A stretch of 64,000 nucleotides of DNA from Rhodoferax sp. TH121 (GTDB lineage: Bacteria; Pseudomonadota; Gammaproteobacteria; Burkholderiales; Burkholderiaceae_C): positions 434,001-498,000 of the forward strand of contig NZ_NOXW01000022.1 of NCBI RefSeq assembly GCF_002251855.1, given 5' to 3'. The first letter of the stretch is position 1; each line of letters starts with the position of its first letter. The position numbers and the translations under genes are program-made. This document shows, one piece after another, positions 32,586 through 42,286 of the stretch. The notes under the pieces were generated by a model. It was not told the DNA's origin. It searched no databases and worked only from the letters and a program-made list of their open reading frames with translations.

Positions 32586-34442
32586 ATGTGTGGAATAGCC
32601 GGCTATATTTCTTCCCTCGGTAAAGAGGTGCCCGTTGAATTGATCCAGCGCATGACGGATGCGGTTGCGCACCGCGGGCCGGACGGCCAAGGCATATGGC
32701 GGCAGGGGCCAGTTGCGCTGGGGCATCGTCGACTTTCTATCTTGGATCTGTCCGAATTGGGGCGCCAGCCCATGGTGGATGCAGAATCCGGCTGCGTCAT
32801 CAGCTACAACGGAGAAATTTACAACTACTTGGAGCTGCGCCAGGAGTTGGCCAAACGTGGGTATCAATTCCGCTCCGGCACTGATACCGAGGTCATCCTC
32901 AAGGCCTATGACTGTTGGGGACAAGCCTGCGTCGAGCGGTTCAACGGCATGTGGGCCTTTGCTATTCACGATCCGCAGCGCGGCATAGTCTTCTGCTCTC
33001 GGGATCGGTTTGGTGTCAAGCCCTTCTATTACGCGGAGTCCGCCGGAAGCTTTGTCTTTGGCTCGGAGATCCGTCAACTGCTGCCCTTGTTGCCAAAAGT
33101 GGAAGCGGACGCTGGTGTTCTGTTCTCTTTCTTGGCTGCGCGCATGGCAGAAGACCCGCAGCGTACTTTCTACGCTGGTGTCTGCAAACTGCCTGGTGGG
33201 CATAACCTCGTATTCGATCTGACCGCGAGGAAATATACGGTCAAACGCTATTACAGTCTAGAAGCAAAGGCCAATTACTCCGAACTCGATTTTGGGGCAG
33301 CCTTGGAAACCTTTCAAGGTTTGTTCCAGGATTCGATCCGTCTTCGCTTGCGGTCGGACGTAAGGGTAGGGACCTGTCTGAGCGGAGGCTTGGACAGCTC
33401 GAGCATTGCGACTCTGGCTGCGGAAGCCTACGGGCGGCAGAGCAATCAGGCTTTTTCTGCCATTACGGCTATCAGCGAAGACCCGGCCACGGACGAATCA
33501 CAGTTTGCATGCCGGATTGTCGAGAATTCCGGGTTGGACTGGATTACGGTTAAGCCGGGTTATATAGAGTTTCGAGATACGATCGATGCTGTAGTCAGGG
33601 CGCAGGAAGAGCCGTTCGCCAGTGCCTCCATAGTCATGCAGTACTTCGTCATGCGTGAGGCTAGGCGCGCCGGCATTCCCGTTCTGCTGGACGGGCAGGG
33701 TGGCGATGAGGCCCTGCTAGGGTACGACCGTTACTTTGCTGACCACTTACTGCAGTCTCTAATGGATGGGCGACCTGCACAAGCGTTCGGGGTCCTTACG
33801 GGGATACGTCGCAATGGCCGGAGGGGAGCCTTTAGAGCCTTGTTGCGTAACCTGCTGTATTTTCACGCCCCCGGTTTACGGCGTATGGCCAATAGGGATC
33901 AGTTGTCGCTATTCCGGCCGGAGTTTGATCCGCTCATCCGCGTAGCGGGCGGTTCCACCAGAGTGTATGACGGACTCTTTGGGATGCAAAAGCAGGAAAT
34001 CGAACGCACTAATCTGCCCGCGCTGCTCCGTTACGAGGACAAGAACTCAATGGCGCACTCGATAGAGACGCGACTCCCCTTTCTTGACTATCGTCTGGTG
34101 GAGTTTGCGACGTCCGCATCGACTGCAGTCAAGCTGCACGATGGTTGGGGAAAATACCTGCTGCGTAAGTCAATGGAAGGGCGGATGCCCCCAGACATCG
34201 TTTGGCGCAAGCACAAGTTTGGATTCGAGGCGCCGGAAACACAATGGATGCGGTTGCATGAGCAAGAGATCCGTTCGGCGATTAGTTCTTCTGCATTGCT
34301 GCGCCAGATATTTAAAAAAGGTGTATCAGACAATGAGCGCTATGCGCAGCTGAATACCGGGCTGTGCTGGCGGTTGTTCTCAGTCGCGCGTTGGGCCGAC
34401 GAGTTCCAGGTTCGGACACTGGACGAACAGCATGCAAAATAG
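32586..34442 (+). CDS. asnB: Asparagine synthetase-like glutamine-dependent amidotransferase
   Basis: A 618-residue enzyme. The N-terminal Ntn glutaminase domain starts with the catalytic Cys2 (MCGIAGYIS) and has RGPDGQG and SYNGEIYNY. The C-terminal synthetase domain has the PP-loop SGGLDSSSIA near residue 265 and GQGGDEALLGYDRYF. In polysaccharide loci such proteins are thought to turn a sugar uronic acid into its amide, as proposed for WbpS in Pseudomonas aeruginosa O6; ordinary asparagine synthesis is the alternative. It lies 20 bases after wbpG copy 1 and begins the more AT-rich part of the locus. Confidence 0.9.
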   Translation: MCGIAGYISSLGKEVPVELIQRMTDAVAHRGPDGQGIWRQGPVALGHRRLSILDLSELGRQPMVDAESGCVISYNGEIYNYLELRQELAKRGYQFRSGTDTEVILKAYDCWGQACVERFNGMWAFAIHDPQRGIVFCSRDRFGVKPFYYAESAGSFVFGSEIRQLLPLLPKVEADAGVLFSFLAARMAEDPQRTFYAGVCKLPGGHNLVFDLTARKYTVKRYYSLEAKANYSELDFGAALETFQGLFQDSIRLRLRSDVRVGTCLSGGLDSSSIATLAAEAYGRQSNQAFSAITAISEDPATDESQFACRIVENSGLDWITVKPGYIEFRDTIDAVVRAQEEPFASASIVMQYFVMREARRAGIPVLLDGQGGDEALLGYDRYFADHLLQSLMDGRPAQAFGVLTGIRRNGRRGAFRALLRNLLYFHAPGLRRMANRDQLSLFRPEFDPLIRVAGGSTRVYDGLFGMQKQEIERTNLPALLRYEDKNSMAHSIETRLPFLDYRLVEFATSASTAVKLHDGWGKYLLRKSMEGRMPPDIVWRKHKFGFEAPETQWMRLHEQEIRSAISSSALLRQIFKKGVSDNERYAQLNTGLCWRLFSVARWADEFQVRTLDEQHAK

Positions 34443-34478
34443 ATTATTTTTCGCATATTGCGAATCGAGAGGAGCCTA

Positions 34479-35093
34479 GTGTTTTCGCTGAGCTACATTT
34501 TGTCCAGATTACTTAAAAAGGCTCGAGGCAGTGCCATTGCAGACAGTCTGATCCATTCGACGTCGAAGATCGAATCGGGAAGTACGGTCGTTCGGACAAC
34601 ATTTGATCGACACTCATTTTGCGGCTATGACTGCACTTTTGTTGACTGCGAAATCGGGGCATTTTGTTCGATCGCTAGCAGGGTGACCGTCGGTGGCGCG
34701 CGGCACCCTATCGAATATGTTTCGACCAGTCCAGTGTTTCTCGCGCATCGGGATAGCGTCAGTGCTAAGTTTTCCCGTCATCCCTATGAATGGCGCCCCA
34801 AAACAGTGATTGGAAGTGATGTGTGGATCGGGGAGAACGTACTTATAAAGGGTGGGGTGACGATTGGGCACGGTGCGGTGATTGGCATGGGCAGCGTCGT
34901 GACCCGGGATGTTCCGCCGTATACCATCGTAGCGGGAAATCCGGCCCGTCCGATCCGCATGCGATTCAAACCTGAGACTGTTTTGGCGATGCTGAAGTTG
35001 GCGTGGTGGACGCTTCCGGACGAGGATCTTCGTCGGTTGGCACCGGGATTCACTGACCCGGAAGCGATGCTCAGGCAGGAGGGCCTGCTTTGA
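34479..35093 (+). CDS. CatB-related hexapeptide O-acetyltransferase
   Basis: A 204-residue left-handed beta-helix acyltransferase. Signature parts are [62 protein letters not shown], split by the active-site His loop, and the end [13 protein letters not shown]. Such enzymes acetylate sugar hydroxyls. GTG 34479, with AGGAG 6 bases upstream, is preferred over the TTG seven codons before it. It overlaps the next gene by TTGA. Confidence 0.88.
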   Translation: MFSLSYILSRLLKKARGSAIADSLIHSTSKIESGSTVVRTTFDRHSFCGYDCTFVDCEIGAFCSIASRVTVGGARHPIEYVSTSPVFLAHRDSVSAKFSRHPYEWRPKTVIGSDVWIGENVLIKGGVTIGHGAVIGMGSVVTRDVPPYTIVAGNPARPIRMRFKPETVLAMLKLAWWTLPDEDLRRLAPGFTDPEAMLRQEGLL

Positions 35094-36235
35094 GAATCGT
35101 GCATGTCTGCCTATCCTGTTTTTACATTGACGGATTCGCGTACCAGGAAAATGAGTTGGTCAGGCAGCATGTCTTAGATGGCCATGACGTGACTGTCATT
35201 GCTTCGACAGAGACATTCGGTCAGGACCGTTGCTTGACATACTTGGAACCCGGAACGTACATAGGCAAGGATGGCGCCCAAGTTATGCGGTTGCCGTATC
35301 GTGGGCTCTTGCCGCACAAGGTTATGCGCAAGCTGCGTTTACATCCTGGGGTGCATGAACTGCTCGAGCGGATCAAGCCTGGAGTCATCTTGTTTCATGG
35401 GCTTTGCGGTTGGGAGCTGCATGCCGTAACCCGATACAAACGGGAAAATCCTGCGGTTAGGCTCTATGTTGACAGTCATGAAGACCAGTACAACAGCGCA
35501 AGAACTTTTCTCTCTCGGTGGCTTCTGCATCGTCTTTATTACGCGTGGATTGTCCGCCGCTGCCGTAACTATTTTGACAAGATTCTCTGTGTTTCTCTGG
35601 AGACGATTGTGTTTGTCCGGCAAACGTACGGTGTACCCGCCGAGCAGCTTGAGTTTTACCCCTTAGGGGGGAGGGTATTCGATGATGCCGAATATCAGGT
35701 GCGCAGAACCAGAGGGCGCAATGATGCCGGAATTGAGTCCAATCAGGTCATGCTGCTTCAGTCCGGCAAGATGGGGGTTCGCAAACACCTCTTGGAAAGT
35801 TTGCGTGCCTTCGTGGAAATCCCGGACGTCAATCTGCGCTTTGTGATTGCGGGATCTATGGACGAAGACGTCCGCGAAGCCGCTATGGAGTTGGTCGCGA
35901 AAGATCCGCGTATTCGGTTTGTAGGCTGGAAAACAGTCGAGGAGCTCAATGATCTGCTGTGTGGCGCTGATGTTTATGTTCAACCGGGCACTCAGTCGGC
36001 CACCATGCAGATGAGTCTATGTGCGCGTTGCCCTGTCATTCTTGCCGATGTGCCCAGTCATCGGCCTTTCGTGGACGGGAATGGTTGGATGGTTCGCGAC
36101 GATGTGGGGCTGGGAGCAGCTTTCGCAGAGCTGGCAAAGAACAAGCAAGAGTTGCAGTCAATGTCGACTCGATCACTGGATATTGCGCGTAAACTGCTTG
36201 ATTACCGGACCTTGGCGCGGCGGGTCCTCGCGTAG
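35090..36235 (+). CDS. Glycosyltransferase family 4-like
   Basis: A 381-residue GT-B glycosyltransferase. The N-terminal domain opens [39 protein letters not shown], as seen in GT4 enzymes that bind a lipid-linked acceptor. The C-terminal domain shows [17 protein letters not shown] and [30 protein letters not shown], the nucleotide-sugar site. It starts at TTG 35090, overlapping the acetyltransferase stop by TTGA. The linked sugar is unknown. Confidence 0.85.
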   Translation: MRIVHVCLSCFYIDGFAYQENELVRQHVLDGHDVTVIASTETFGQDRCLTYLEPGTYIGKDGAQVMRLPYRGLLPHKVMRKLRLHPGVHELLERIKPGVILFHGLCGWELHAVTRYKRENPAVRLYVDSHEDQYNSARTFLSRWLLHRLYYAWIVRRCRNYFDKILCVSLETIVFVRQTYGVPAEQLEFYPLGGRVFDDAEYQVRRTRGRNDAGIESNQVMLLQSGKMGVRKHLLESLRAFVEIPDVNLRFVIAGSMDEDVREAAMELVAKDPRIRFVGWKTVEELNDLLCGADVYVQPGTQSATMQMSLCARCPVILADVPSHRPFVDGNGWMVRDDVGLGAAFAELAKNKQELQSMSTRSLDIARKLLDYRTLARRVLA

Positions 36236-36258
36236 TTTTAGAAGAAAGAGGTCGGCAA

Positions 36259-37503
36259 ATGGGGGGGGCAAAGAATCTAGTCGCTTTAACGGCGATTCAG
36301 GCGTCCAATGCCGCGTTGCCGCTATTGATCTTCCCCTACGTGCTTGCTGTCGTTGGAGCGGATCTATATGCAAACATTGTTCTTACAGAAGCGATTGCCA
36401 TGCTCGTCGTTGCTGTGGTTCTCTACAGCTTTGAAATAGATGGGGTGAGGCAGGTTGTCGGATTGGATGTGAGCAGTGACGGGGGGCGGATTTCGAGAGT
36501 CTTCAGCGGAATATTGGGTATCCGGATGTTGTTGTTTTTGATGACATCGCCCATTGCTTTGTTTCTTGCATGGGCAATTGATCCTCAGTTGCTTCCTTTG
36601 ATGATCTGCTGGTTGTTGCTGCCTCTAAGCTATGTGCTTCAGCCGGGTTGGCTCTGTCAAGGTCTTCAAGACAATGCGTTTTTGGCTGTTACGGTGGTTG
36701 GTGCGAGGCTGACGGCGGTAGTGATTTTATTTTTTTTCTTGGATAAGGGAAACTACCTGCTAGTGCCGCTGGCAGTTGCCGGATTTTTTTTAGTCGGTGT
36801 TGTGCTCGCTCTGATTTACTCAATGCGCCGTTTCAGAATTCACGTCGAGTGGCTGACTTGGGTAGAACTGAGTCAGATGCTGTCTTCCGGAAAGTACATG
36901 TTTGCTTCCAATCTCTCCGTAGCTTTTTATCGGGATGTGAATGTTTTGATTTTAGGTGGGTTGGGTGGCTCCAGCGAGGCGATCGCAAGCTATTCGATGG
37001 CCGAAAAAATCATCAAAATGGCTCAAGCTGCAATTCGTCCAATCAATCAAGTCTATCTTCCGAAGGTCTTGTTTTTGACAAAGGGTGTAATGTATCCCAG
37101 CAGGGTGATGCTGGGCAAGATAATGGCCCTTACATGGCCTCAAGTGGCTATTTTGGCCAGTGTTTTCTTTGGCGCAGCAATTTTTTACGGCTGCGCGGAA
37201 AGTAGGCTAAGTTGGCTGCAACGATTAGAAAATAGAGGAGAGATTCTATTTCTTGTTTCGGTCATGACCTTTGCAGCATTCGCTGGGGTGGCAAATTACA
37301 TGCTGGGTATGGTCGGTTTGAGTAGTTTGGGGGCGTCGAAGTTTTTTTTTAGGGCTGTTCTTTTTGTTGGAGTTTGCAATCTGGCGATGGCCTCGCTGGC
37401 AATTCTTTTATTTGCGCAGTTGGGTGCGGCCATCAGCTTTGTGGTTGCAGAGATGCTTTTGTTCGGGTTGGTTGTCACAAAATATGCAAGGGAGCGGAAA
37501 TGA
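36259..37503 (+). CDS. wzx: Polysaccharide flippase, Wzx-like (second copy)
   Basis: A 414-residue protein with about twelve predicted membrane spans. The start NLVALTAIQASNAALPLLIFPYVLAVVGADLYANIVLTEA is the classic Wzx helix 1-2 pattern. The gene is rich in T-runs and AT compared with the first flippase at 29015, so it is probably of different origin. GAGG lies 9 bases before the ATG. It is placed directly before the polymerase gene, the common wzx-wzy pairing. Confidence 0.88.
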   Translation: MGGAKNLVALTAIQASNAALPLLIFPYVLAVVGADLYANIVLTEAIAMLVVAVVLYSFEIDGVRQVVGLDVSSDGGRISRVFSGILGIRMLLFLMTSPIALFLAWAIDPQLLPLMICWLLLPLSYVLQPGWLCQGLQDNAFLAVTVVGARLTAVVILFFFLDKGNYLLVPLAVAGFFLVGVVLALIYSMRRFRIHVEWLTWVELSQMLSSGKYMFASNLSVAFYRDVNVLILGGLGGSSEAIASYSMAEKIIKMAQAAIRPINQVYLPKVLFLTKGVMYPSRVMLGKIMALTWPQVAILASVFFGAAIFYGCAESRLSWLQRLENRGEILFLVSVMTFAAFAGVANYMLGMVGLSSLGASKFFFRAVLFVGVCNLAMASLAILLFAQLGAAISFVVAEMLLFGLVVTKYARERK

Positions 37504-37552
37504 CAGTATTTCAGATTGCCAAATATATGACTGAGATGACGAGAATGCATTC

Positions 37553-38893
37553 ATGATTTCTCAGAAGCTGCTGGCGATTTTCTTTAGTTTGTTGATACTG
37601 GGGCAAGCATGGCTTGTCAGGCGGCATGTCGGCACCTGGATATTTCCAGCCAGTATATTAGGGCTGTTTTGGTTTGCATATACTTTTATCCCTTTAGTGT
37701 TGATGTTCCAAGTGCCAGTCGAGCCAATGGCGATTGGTTTCATCCTGGTGAGCTGTTTGGCATTTTCGTTCTCGGCACTGATTTTTAATTGGCGTAAGTT
37801 ATACCAGGCTGGGGAGTCAGCCGTCTCTCCCATTCGATATGACACCATTTTTCTGCAATTGACCTTTTACGTGCTTAGCTTGACGGCCATCACCTGCATG
37901 ATCGTGAATTGGAGTTTACAGGGATTCACGCTACGGGAGATTGTTTTTGATTTCTATCAAACCGCAGTCAAATACTTAACGATGAGAGTTCGAGGTGAGG
38001 TGTCGAAAAATATCGTTTCACAACTCGGAGTGGTGTTGACCTACCCAGCGGCGGCTCTCGGCGGTTTGTTGTACGGCGCTCGGCGCAAGGATGATGCGGC
38101 GGTTTCGGTGGTTATATTTGCGATGGCACCATCTATACTGGCGATGTTGGTAGAGGGTAACAAGGGAACGCTTTTTCTGGCTATGGCCCTGTTTTGGGGG
38201 GGTATTCTGGTTTGCAAAGTCAGCAACAATGACCGGAAATTATTTGGCCAGATTTCTTGGGTCAAACTTCTGCTTGTTGCAGTCATTCTGCTTGGTATGG
38301 TGTCATTCGCCTTTCTTGCGCGCATAGGAAATAATTATTTAGATACTGGTCAAGAGATCGAGCAAATGATCATGTATTTTTTGTCTTATAGTTGCGGCCA
38401 CTTGTATGCATTTTCAGATTGGTTTTCTTGGGTGCTCGGTAAGCCGGCGGTTTCAAGTTATTCCGATACTTTCGATGGCGGGGGATTCTATACATTCATG
38501 GGTTTTTTTCGTCTCTTGGGTGATGACCGTATAGTGATGCCGGGAGTCTATGGTGAATATTACGTATACAAAAACCTGCTTCACTCAAACATTTACACCA
38601 TATTTCGGGGGCTGATCAACGACTTCGGCTTATTGGGGGCGGGCCTATTCTGGGCCGCGCTCGGGCTTATCTCTCATGCGATGTTCCGGATGCTCGTTTT
38701 GGGGAGGTGTCGTGCTCTGCCAGCTTCATTCTTTATTTATCTGATCGGCTTTTTCTATACATCTTTCATCATCAGCCTATTAATATGGAATAGTGCTTTG
38801 GCGAGTTGCATCATCACTGCAGTCATCCTGTTGGGTAACGAGTGGTTCTGTGAGAGAGGTGCGAGGCATGGAATGTCGGTGGGGCGAATATGA
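37553..38893 (+). CDS. wzy: O-antigen/capsule polymerase, Wzy-like
   Basis: A 446-residue membrane protein with ten or more hydrophobic segments and one larger loop near residues 285-345 (YDSGG-like TFDGGGFYTFMGFFRLLG) typical of Wzy polymerases. The loop text SYSDTFDGGGFYTF resembles the oligosaccharide repeat-unit polymerase family. Wzy proteins are poorly conserved, so the call rests on topology, loop and position between the second flippase and a glycosyltransferase. Base composition is clearly richer in A+T than the flanks. It overlaps the next gene by 4 bases (ATGA). Confidence 0.75.
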   Translation: MISQKLLAIFFSLLILGQAWLVRRHVGTWIFPASILGLFWFAYTFIPLVLMFQVPVEPMAIGFILVSCLAFSFSALIFNWRKLYQAGESAVSPIRYDTIFLQLTFYVLSLTAITCMIVNWSLQGFTLREIVFDFYQTAVKYLTMRVRGEVSKNIVSQLGVVLTYPAAALGGLLYGARRKDDAAVSVVIFAMAPSILAMLVEGNKGTLFLAMALFWGGILVCKVSNNDRKLFGQISWVKLLLVAVILLGMVSFAFLARIGNNYLDTGQEIEQMIMYFLSYSCGHLYAFSDWFSWVLGKPAVSSYSDTFDGGGFYTFMGFFRLLGDDRIVMPGVYGEYYVYKNLLHSNIYTIFRGLINDFGLLGAGLFWAALGLISHAMFRMLVLGRCRALPASFFIYLIGFFYTSFIISLLIWNSALASCIITAVILLGNEWFCERGARHGMSVGRI

Positions 38894-39714
38894 AAATAGG
38901 GTACGTTTGCACAAACTACAAGAATTCGCAATACACCAGGCATGCGGTTGAGAGCCTGTTGCGCAATGCGGGGCATGAAATTCAGATCGTCGTTGTCGAT
39001 AATGCATCCGGACCGGAGCATGTGGCTGATCTTAGGAGGATTGCTGATGATTTTGGAAATGTCACTCTGATATGCAGCGAGGAGAATCTTGGCTATTTTT
39101 CGGGTCTTAATCTTGGTATCCGTTATCTCCGCGAAGCGGTTCCAGAAATTGATTGGTTGATTGTCGGTAATAACGACCTGCAGTTCCCGGTGGACTTTCT
39201 AGATCGAGTCCAGAAAAAATTATTTCATTTGGTCGGACATGCCGTGATATCCCCTGATATCGTAACGATCGAAGGTCAGCATCAGAATCCTCACGTGATC
39301 TCTGGCATCGGCAAGATTCGGGAGTTGTTCTACGACCTATATTTCTCCAACTACTATCTCGGAATGGTCGTTATCAAGGCGGCGAAGATGCTGCCTTGGC
39401 TCTCGGAGCGCAGAGATGAGCGACAATGGGGAGTGCCGCAGCACATATACCAAGGGCATGGCTCCTGTTATCTGCTCGGCCCCAGATTTTTTGAGAAATT
39501 CGACGAACTCTGGGCGCCGACGTTCATGATGTATGAGGAGTATTTCCTTAGCAAGCAGTTGGGCGATGCAGGTATGAAAGTGTATTACGAGCCGGCCATC
39601 GTAGTGAAGCACGATTGTCACGGCTCGTTGAGGGATGTGCCTACTCGTAAGCGATGGGAAATGGCACGGCAGGCGCACAAGGAATATCGGAAGTTCGTAA
39701 AGATTTTTGGTTGA
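38890..39714 (+). CDS. Glycosyltransferase family 2
   Basis: A 274-residue GT-A glycosyltransferase. It starts MKIGYVCTNYKNSQYTRHAVESLL, then has IQIVVVDNASGPEH (nucleotide contact), ENLGYFSGLNLGI and the DxD-like NNDLQFP. MYEEYFLSKQLGDAG is the usual acceptor-side acidic motif (EE-x). The end is short and soluble, without membrane spans. It overlaps the polymerase stop by ATGA. Probably adds one sugar of the repeat unit. Confidence 0.88.
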   Translation: MKIGYVCTNYKNSQYTRHAVESLLRNAGHEIQIVVVDNASGPEHVADLRRIADDFGNVTLICSEENLGYFSGLNLGIRYLREAVPEIDWLIVGNNDLQFPVDFLDRVQKKLFHLVGHAVISPDIVTIEGQHQNPHVISGIGKIRELFYDLYFSNYYLGMVVIKAAKMLPWLSERRDERQWGVPQHIYQGHGSCYLLGPRFFEKFDELWAPTFMMYEEYFLSKQLGDAGMKVYYEPAIVVKHDCHGSLRDVPTRKRWEMARQAHKEYRKFVKIFG

Positions 39715-39769
39715 TCATTGAACGGCATGCGCTTTGCATGTCTTTCGATAAATTCAGTAAAGAGGTGGA

Positions 39770-40903
39770 ATGAGCTCATACCATATATGCAGTAACTGCG
39801 TGATGGACAGCAGTGATGGTCAGATAGTATTTGACGAACACGGAGTATGCGACCACTGCATTGGTTTCAAACGGGATGTGGCGCCGAACTGGCACCCCGA
39901 TGATCAGGGCAACGCGTTGTTTCGTGCAATGGTAGGCAAGATCAAGCGTGAGGGCGAGGGCAAACCCTTTGACAGCATTATCGGGATGAGCGGTGGCCTG
40001 GACAGTTCCTATCTGTTGCACCTTGCTGTTTCTGAGTTTGGCCTGCGCCCCTTGGTCTTTCACGTGGACGGCGGCTGGAATACCGACATCGCTGTAAACA
40101 ACATTCAGATGCTGGTGGACAAGCTCGGGCTTGATCTGTACACGGAGGTCATTAATTGGGAGGAGATGCGCGATTTCCAGCTGGCCTTCTTCAAATCTGG
40201 TGTCCCGCACCTTGATATACCTCAAGACCACGCCTTTATTGCCACCTTGTACCACTTCGCCAACAAGCACAACATTAAGTACATCCTTAACGGTGGCAAC
40301 TATGCAACCGAGTGTGTGCGTAACCCGCTGGAATGGCTGTACTATGGCACCGACATGGCGCAGATCAGGGACATACACCGACGTTTCGGTGCGCGTGCGC
40401 TTAAGACATACCCGTTCAGCAATGTCCTGTTTCACAAGGTCTACCTGCGCTATATCCGGGGTGTGCAGGTGGTTAAGCCCCTGAACTGGCTACCTTACAC
40501 TAAGGAAATCGCGATCAGGACTTTGTCGGAAAAGTACGGATGGCGTCCTTATCCGCAAAAGCATTTCGAATCGCGCTTCACCAAGTTCTACGAAGGTTAC
40601 TGGCTGCCCACGCGATTCGGCTACGACACCCGCCGCGTTCAGTACTCTAGTCTGATTCTTACGGGCCAGATGACGCGCGAGGAGGCGCTGGAAAAACTCA
40701 CGCGGCCAGCCTATGACCCAGCCACGATCGATGAAGAATTCGAGTACATCGCTACAAAGTTGGGTATCACGGTCGATGAGCTGCGTCATTATCACACTAT
40801 GCCGTTGAAGACCTATAAGGACTACCGCAACCAGGAGTGGCTGTTTGATCTGGGCGCAAAGACGCTGAAGTGGCTTGGTGTCGAGAGGGCTGTCAAGCGA
40901 TGA
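39770..40903 (+). CDS. wbpG: N-acetyl sugar amidotransferase (WbpG/PseA family), copy 2
   Basis: A 377-residue PP-loop enzyme, paralogous to copy 1 at 31402. Zinc-site cysteines are CSNC and CDHC, the PP-loop is GMSGGLDSSYLL, and KHFESRFTKFYEGYWLPTRFGYD follows. It overlaps hisH by ATGA, and hisF follows, the arrangement in which HisH releases ammonia from glutamine and HisF channels it to WbpG for acetamidino formation. An AGAGG ribosome site precedes the ATG. The 55-base gap before it is one of the few in the locus. Confidence 0.92.
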   Translation: MSSYHICSNCVMDSSDGQIVFDEHGVCDHCIGFKRDVAPNWHPDDQGNALFRAMVGKIKREGEGKPFDSIIGMSGGLDSSYLLHLAVSEFGLRPLVFHVDGGWNTDIAVNNIQMLVDKLGLDLYTEVINWEEMRDFQLAFFKSGVPHLDIPQDHAFIATLYHFANKHNIKYILNGGNYATECVRNPLEWLYYGTDMAQIRDIHRRFGARALKTYPFSNVLFHKVYLRYIRGVQVVKPLNWLPYTKEIAIRTLSEKYGWRPYPQKHFESRFTKFYEGYWLPTRFGYDTRRVQYSSLILTGQMTREEALEKLTRPAYDPATIDEEFEYIATKLGITVDELRHYHTMPLKTYKDYRNQEWLFDLGAKTLKWLGVERAVKR

Positions 40904-41514
40904 TCGCGATCATCGACTACGGATCCGGAAATGTTGGCGCGATCGCCAACATTTACAAGCAGCTAAGGATTCCGCACAAGATCACGGGGGACGTGAAAGA
41001 GCTGGAAGAGGCCGAGCGCTACATCCTGCCCGGTGTGGGCGCGTTCGATGCCACGATGGGCTATCTGAACCAGTCCGGCATGATGGCTTTGTTGAACGAA
41101 CAGGTGCTCGGGCGACGCAAGAAAGTGCTGGGCATCTGCGTGGGCATGCAGATCTTGGCCGAATCCAGCGAGGAGGGCGTTTTGCCTGGCCTAGGCTGGA
41201 TCCCGGGGCGGGTGCGCAAGATCGATATTTCTTCGTTGTCGGCGTCGCCCAGGTTGCCGCATATGGGCTGGAACACGGTGTCCCCGCGCCCGGGAGCATC
41301 GCTGTTCGACGGGGTGGAAGAGGCCCAGGGCTTCTACTTCCTGCACAGCTATCACTTCGAGACCACTGACGCGGCGGATGTGTCTGCCACGGTCGACTAT
41401 GGTCGCAAGCTGGTGTGCGCCGTAGAGCACCGAAATGTGTATGGCATGCAGTTCCATCCCGAGAAGAGTCACGCCAACGGCGTGAAGGTTTTTCGTAATT
41501 TCGCGGGGTTGTGA
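40900..41514 (+). CDS. hisH: HisH-like glutaminase subunit for amidino-sugar synthesis
   Basis: A 204-residue class I glutamine amidotransferase. Family motifs are IIDYGSGNVGAI at the start, PGVGAFDATM, the nucleophile Cys80 in GICVGMQIL, and the His-Glu dyad in GMQFHPEKSH. Sequence is HisH-like, but its neighbours are wbpG and hisF-like genes inside a polysaccharide locus rather than histidine genes, so it most likely feeds ammonia to WbpG, as HisH2 does in Pseudomonas aeruginosa O5. ATG 40900 gives a 4-base ATGA overlap. Confidence 0.9.
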   Translation: MIAIIDYGSGNVGAIANIYKQLRIPHKITGDVKELEEAERYILPGVGAFDATMGYLNQSGMMALLNEQVLGRRKKVLGICVGMQILAESSEEGVLPGLGWIPGRVRKIDISSLSASPRLPHMGWNTVSPRPGASLFDGVEEAQGFYFLHSYHFETTDAADVSATVDYGRKLVCAVEHRNVYGMQFHPEKSHANGVKVFRNFAGL

Positions 41515-41516
41515 GC

Positions 41517-42269
41517 ATGCTGCGTTCCCGGATCATTCCCTGCCTGCTCATGCACGACGGAGGGCTCGTCAAGACATGTCAGTTCAAGGATCCGAAATAC
41601 GTGGGCGATCCGTTGAATGCAGTCAAGATTTTCAACGAGAAACAGGTCGACGAACTGATGTTCGTCGACATCGATGCCAGCGTGCACGGCCGCTCACCCG
41701 ATCTCGCCTTGTTGCGTAATCTGGCAGGAGAGTCTCGCATGCCCCTGTGCTACGGCGGCGGCATTTCCAGCGCGAGCCAGGCGGCCCAGATCATCGCGCT
41801 CGGCTTCGAGAAGGTGTCGATCAGTTCCGCGGCGCTCAAGCGACCTGAGCTGATCCGCGAGATGGCGCAGGCCGTCGGTGGGCAAAGCGTGGTGGTTACC
41901 CTGGATGTGCGCCGCAACCGCCTGCTGGGCGGCTATTCCGTCTACACGCACAACGGCAAGGAGCGGCACAAGATCGACTGGCTGGAATTCTGCCAGCGGG
42001 CCGTGGAACTGGGTGCGGGCGAGATCGTCATCAATGTGATCGATCGTGACGGTGAAATGCAGGGGTACGATCTGGACCTCGCCCGCAAGGTCCGGGCGAC
42101 GGTCTCCACGCCGCTGACCCTGCTGGGCGGGGCCGGCAACACCCAGCACATGCAGGAGCTCATCGACGCCGTTGGAGTGGTCGGGGCCGCTGCCGGCAGC
42201 ATGTTCGTTTTCAAAGGGCCCTACCGGGCCGTGCTTATCAATTACGCACGTCCGGCCCGTTTGCGTTGA
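41517..42269 (+). CDS. hisF: HisF-like cyclase-type subunit for amidino-sugar synthesis
   Basis: A 250-residue TIM-barrel protein. LRSRIIPCLLMHDGGLVKT at the start, MFVDIDASVHGRSPDLALLRNLA, CYGGGISS and GEIVINVIDRDGEMQGYDLDL are HisF-like. In true histidine HisF the first strand has CLDV with catalytic Asp11; here CLLM replaces it, which fits a non-histidine ammonia-channelling role. ATG 41517 is preferred to GTG 41511, which would overlap hisH by GTGA. Confidence 0.9.
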   Translation: MLRSRIIPCLLMHDGGLVKTCQFKDPKYVGDPLNAVKIFNEKQVDELMFVDIDASVHGRSPDLALLRNLAGESRMPLCYGGGISSASQAAQIIALGFEKVSISSAALKRPELIREMAQAVGGQSVVVTLDVRRNRLLGGYSVYTHNGKERHKIDWLEFCQRAVELGAGEIVINVIDRDGEMQGYDLDLARKVRATVSTPLTLLGGAGNTQHMQELIDAVGVVGAAAGSMFVFKGPYRAVLINYARPARLR

Positions 42270-42286
42270 GCTCTAAGGATCGATTG

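Noticed and set aside
40900-42269. hisH and hisF as histidine biosynthesis genes
   Set aside because: No other his gene is near, they overlap wbpG, and HisF lacks the usual first-strand Asp; a role in amidino-sugar synthesis fits better.
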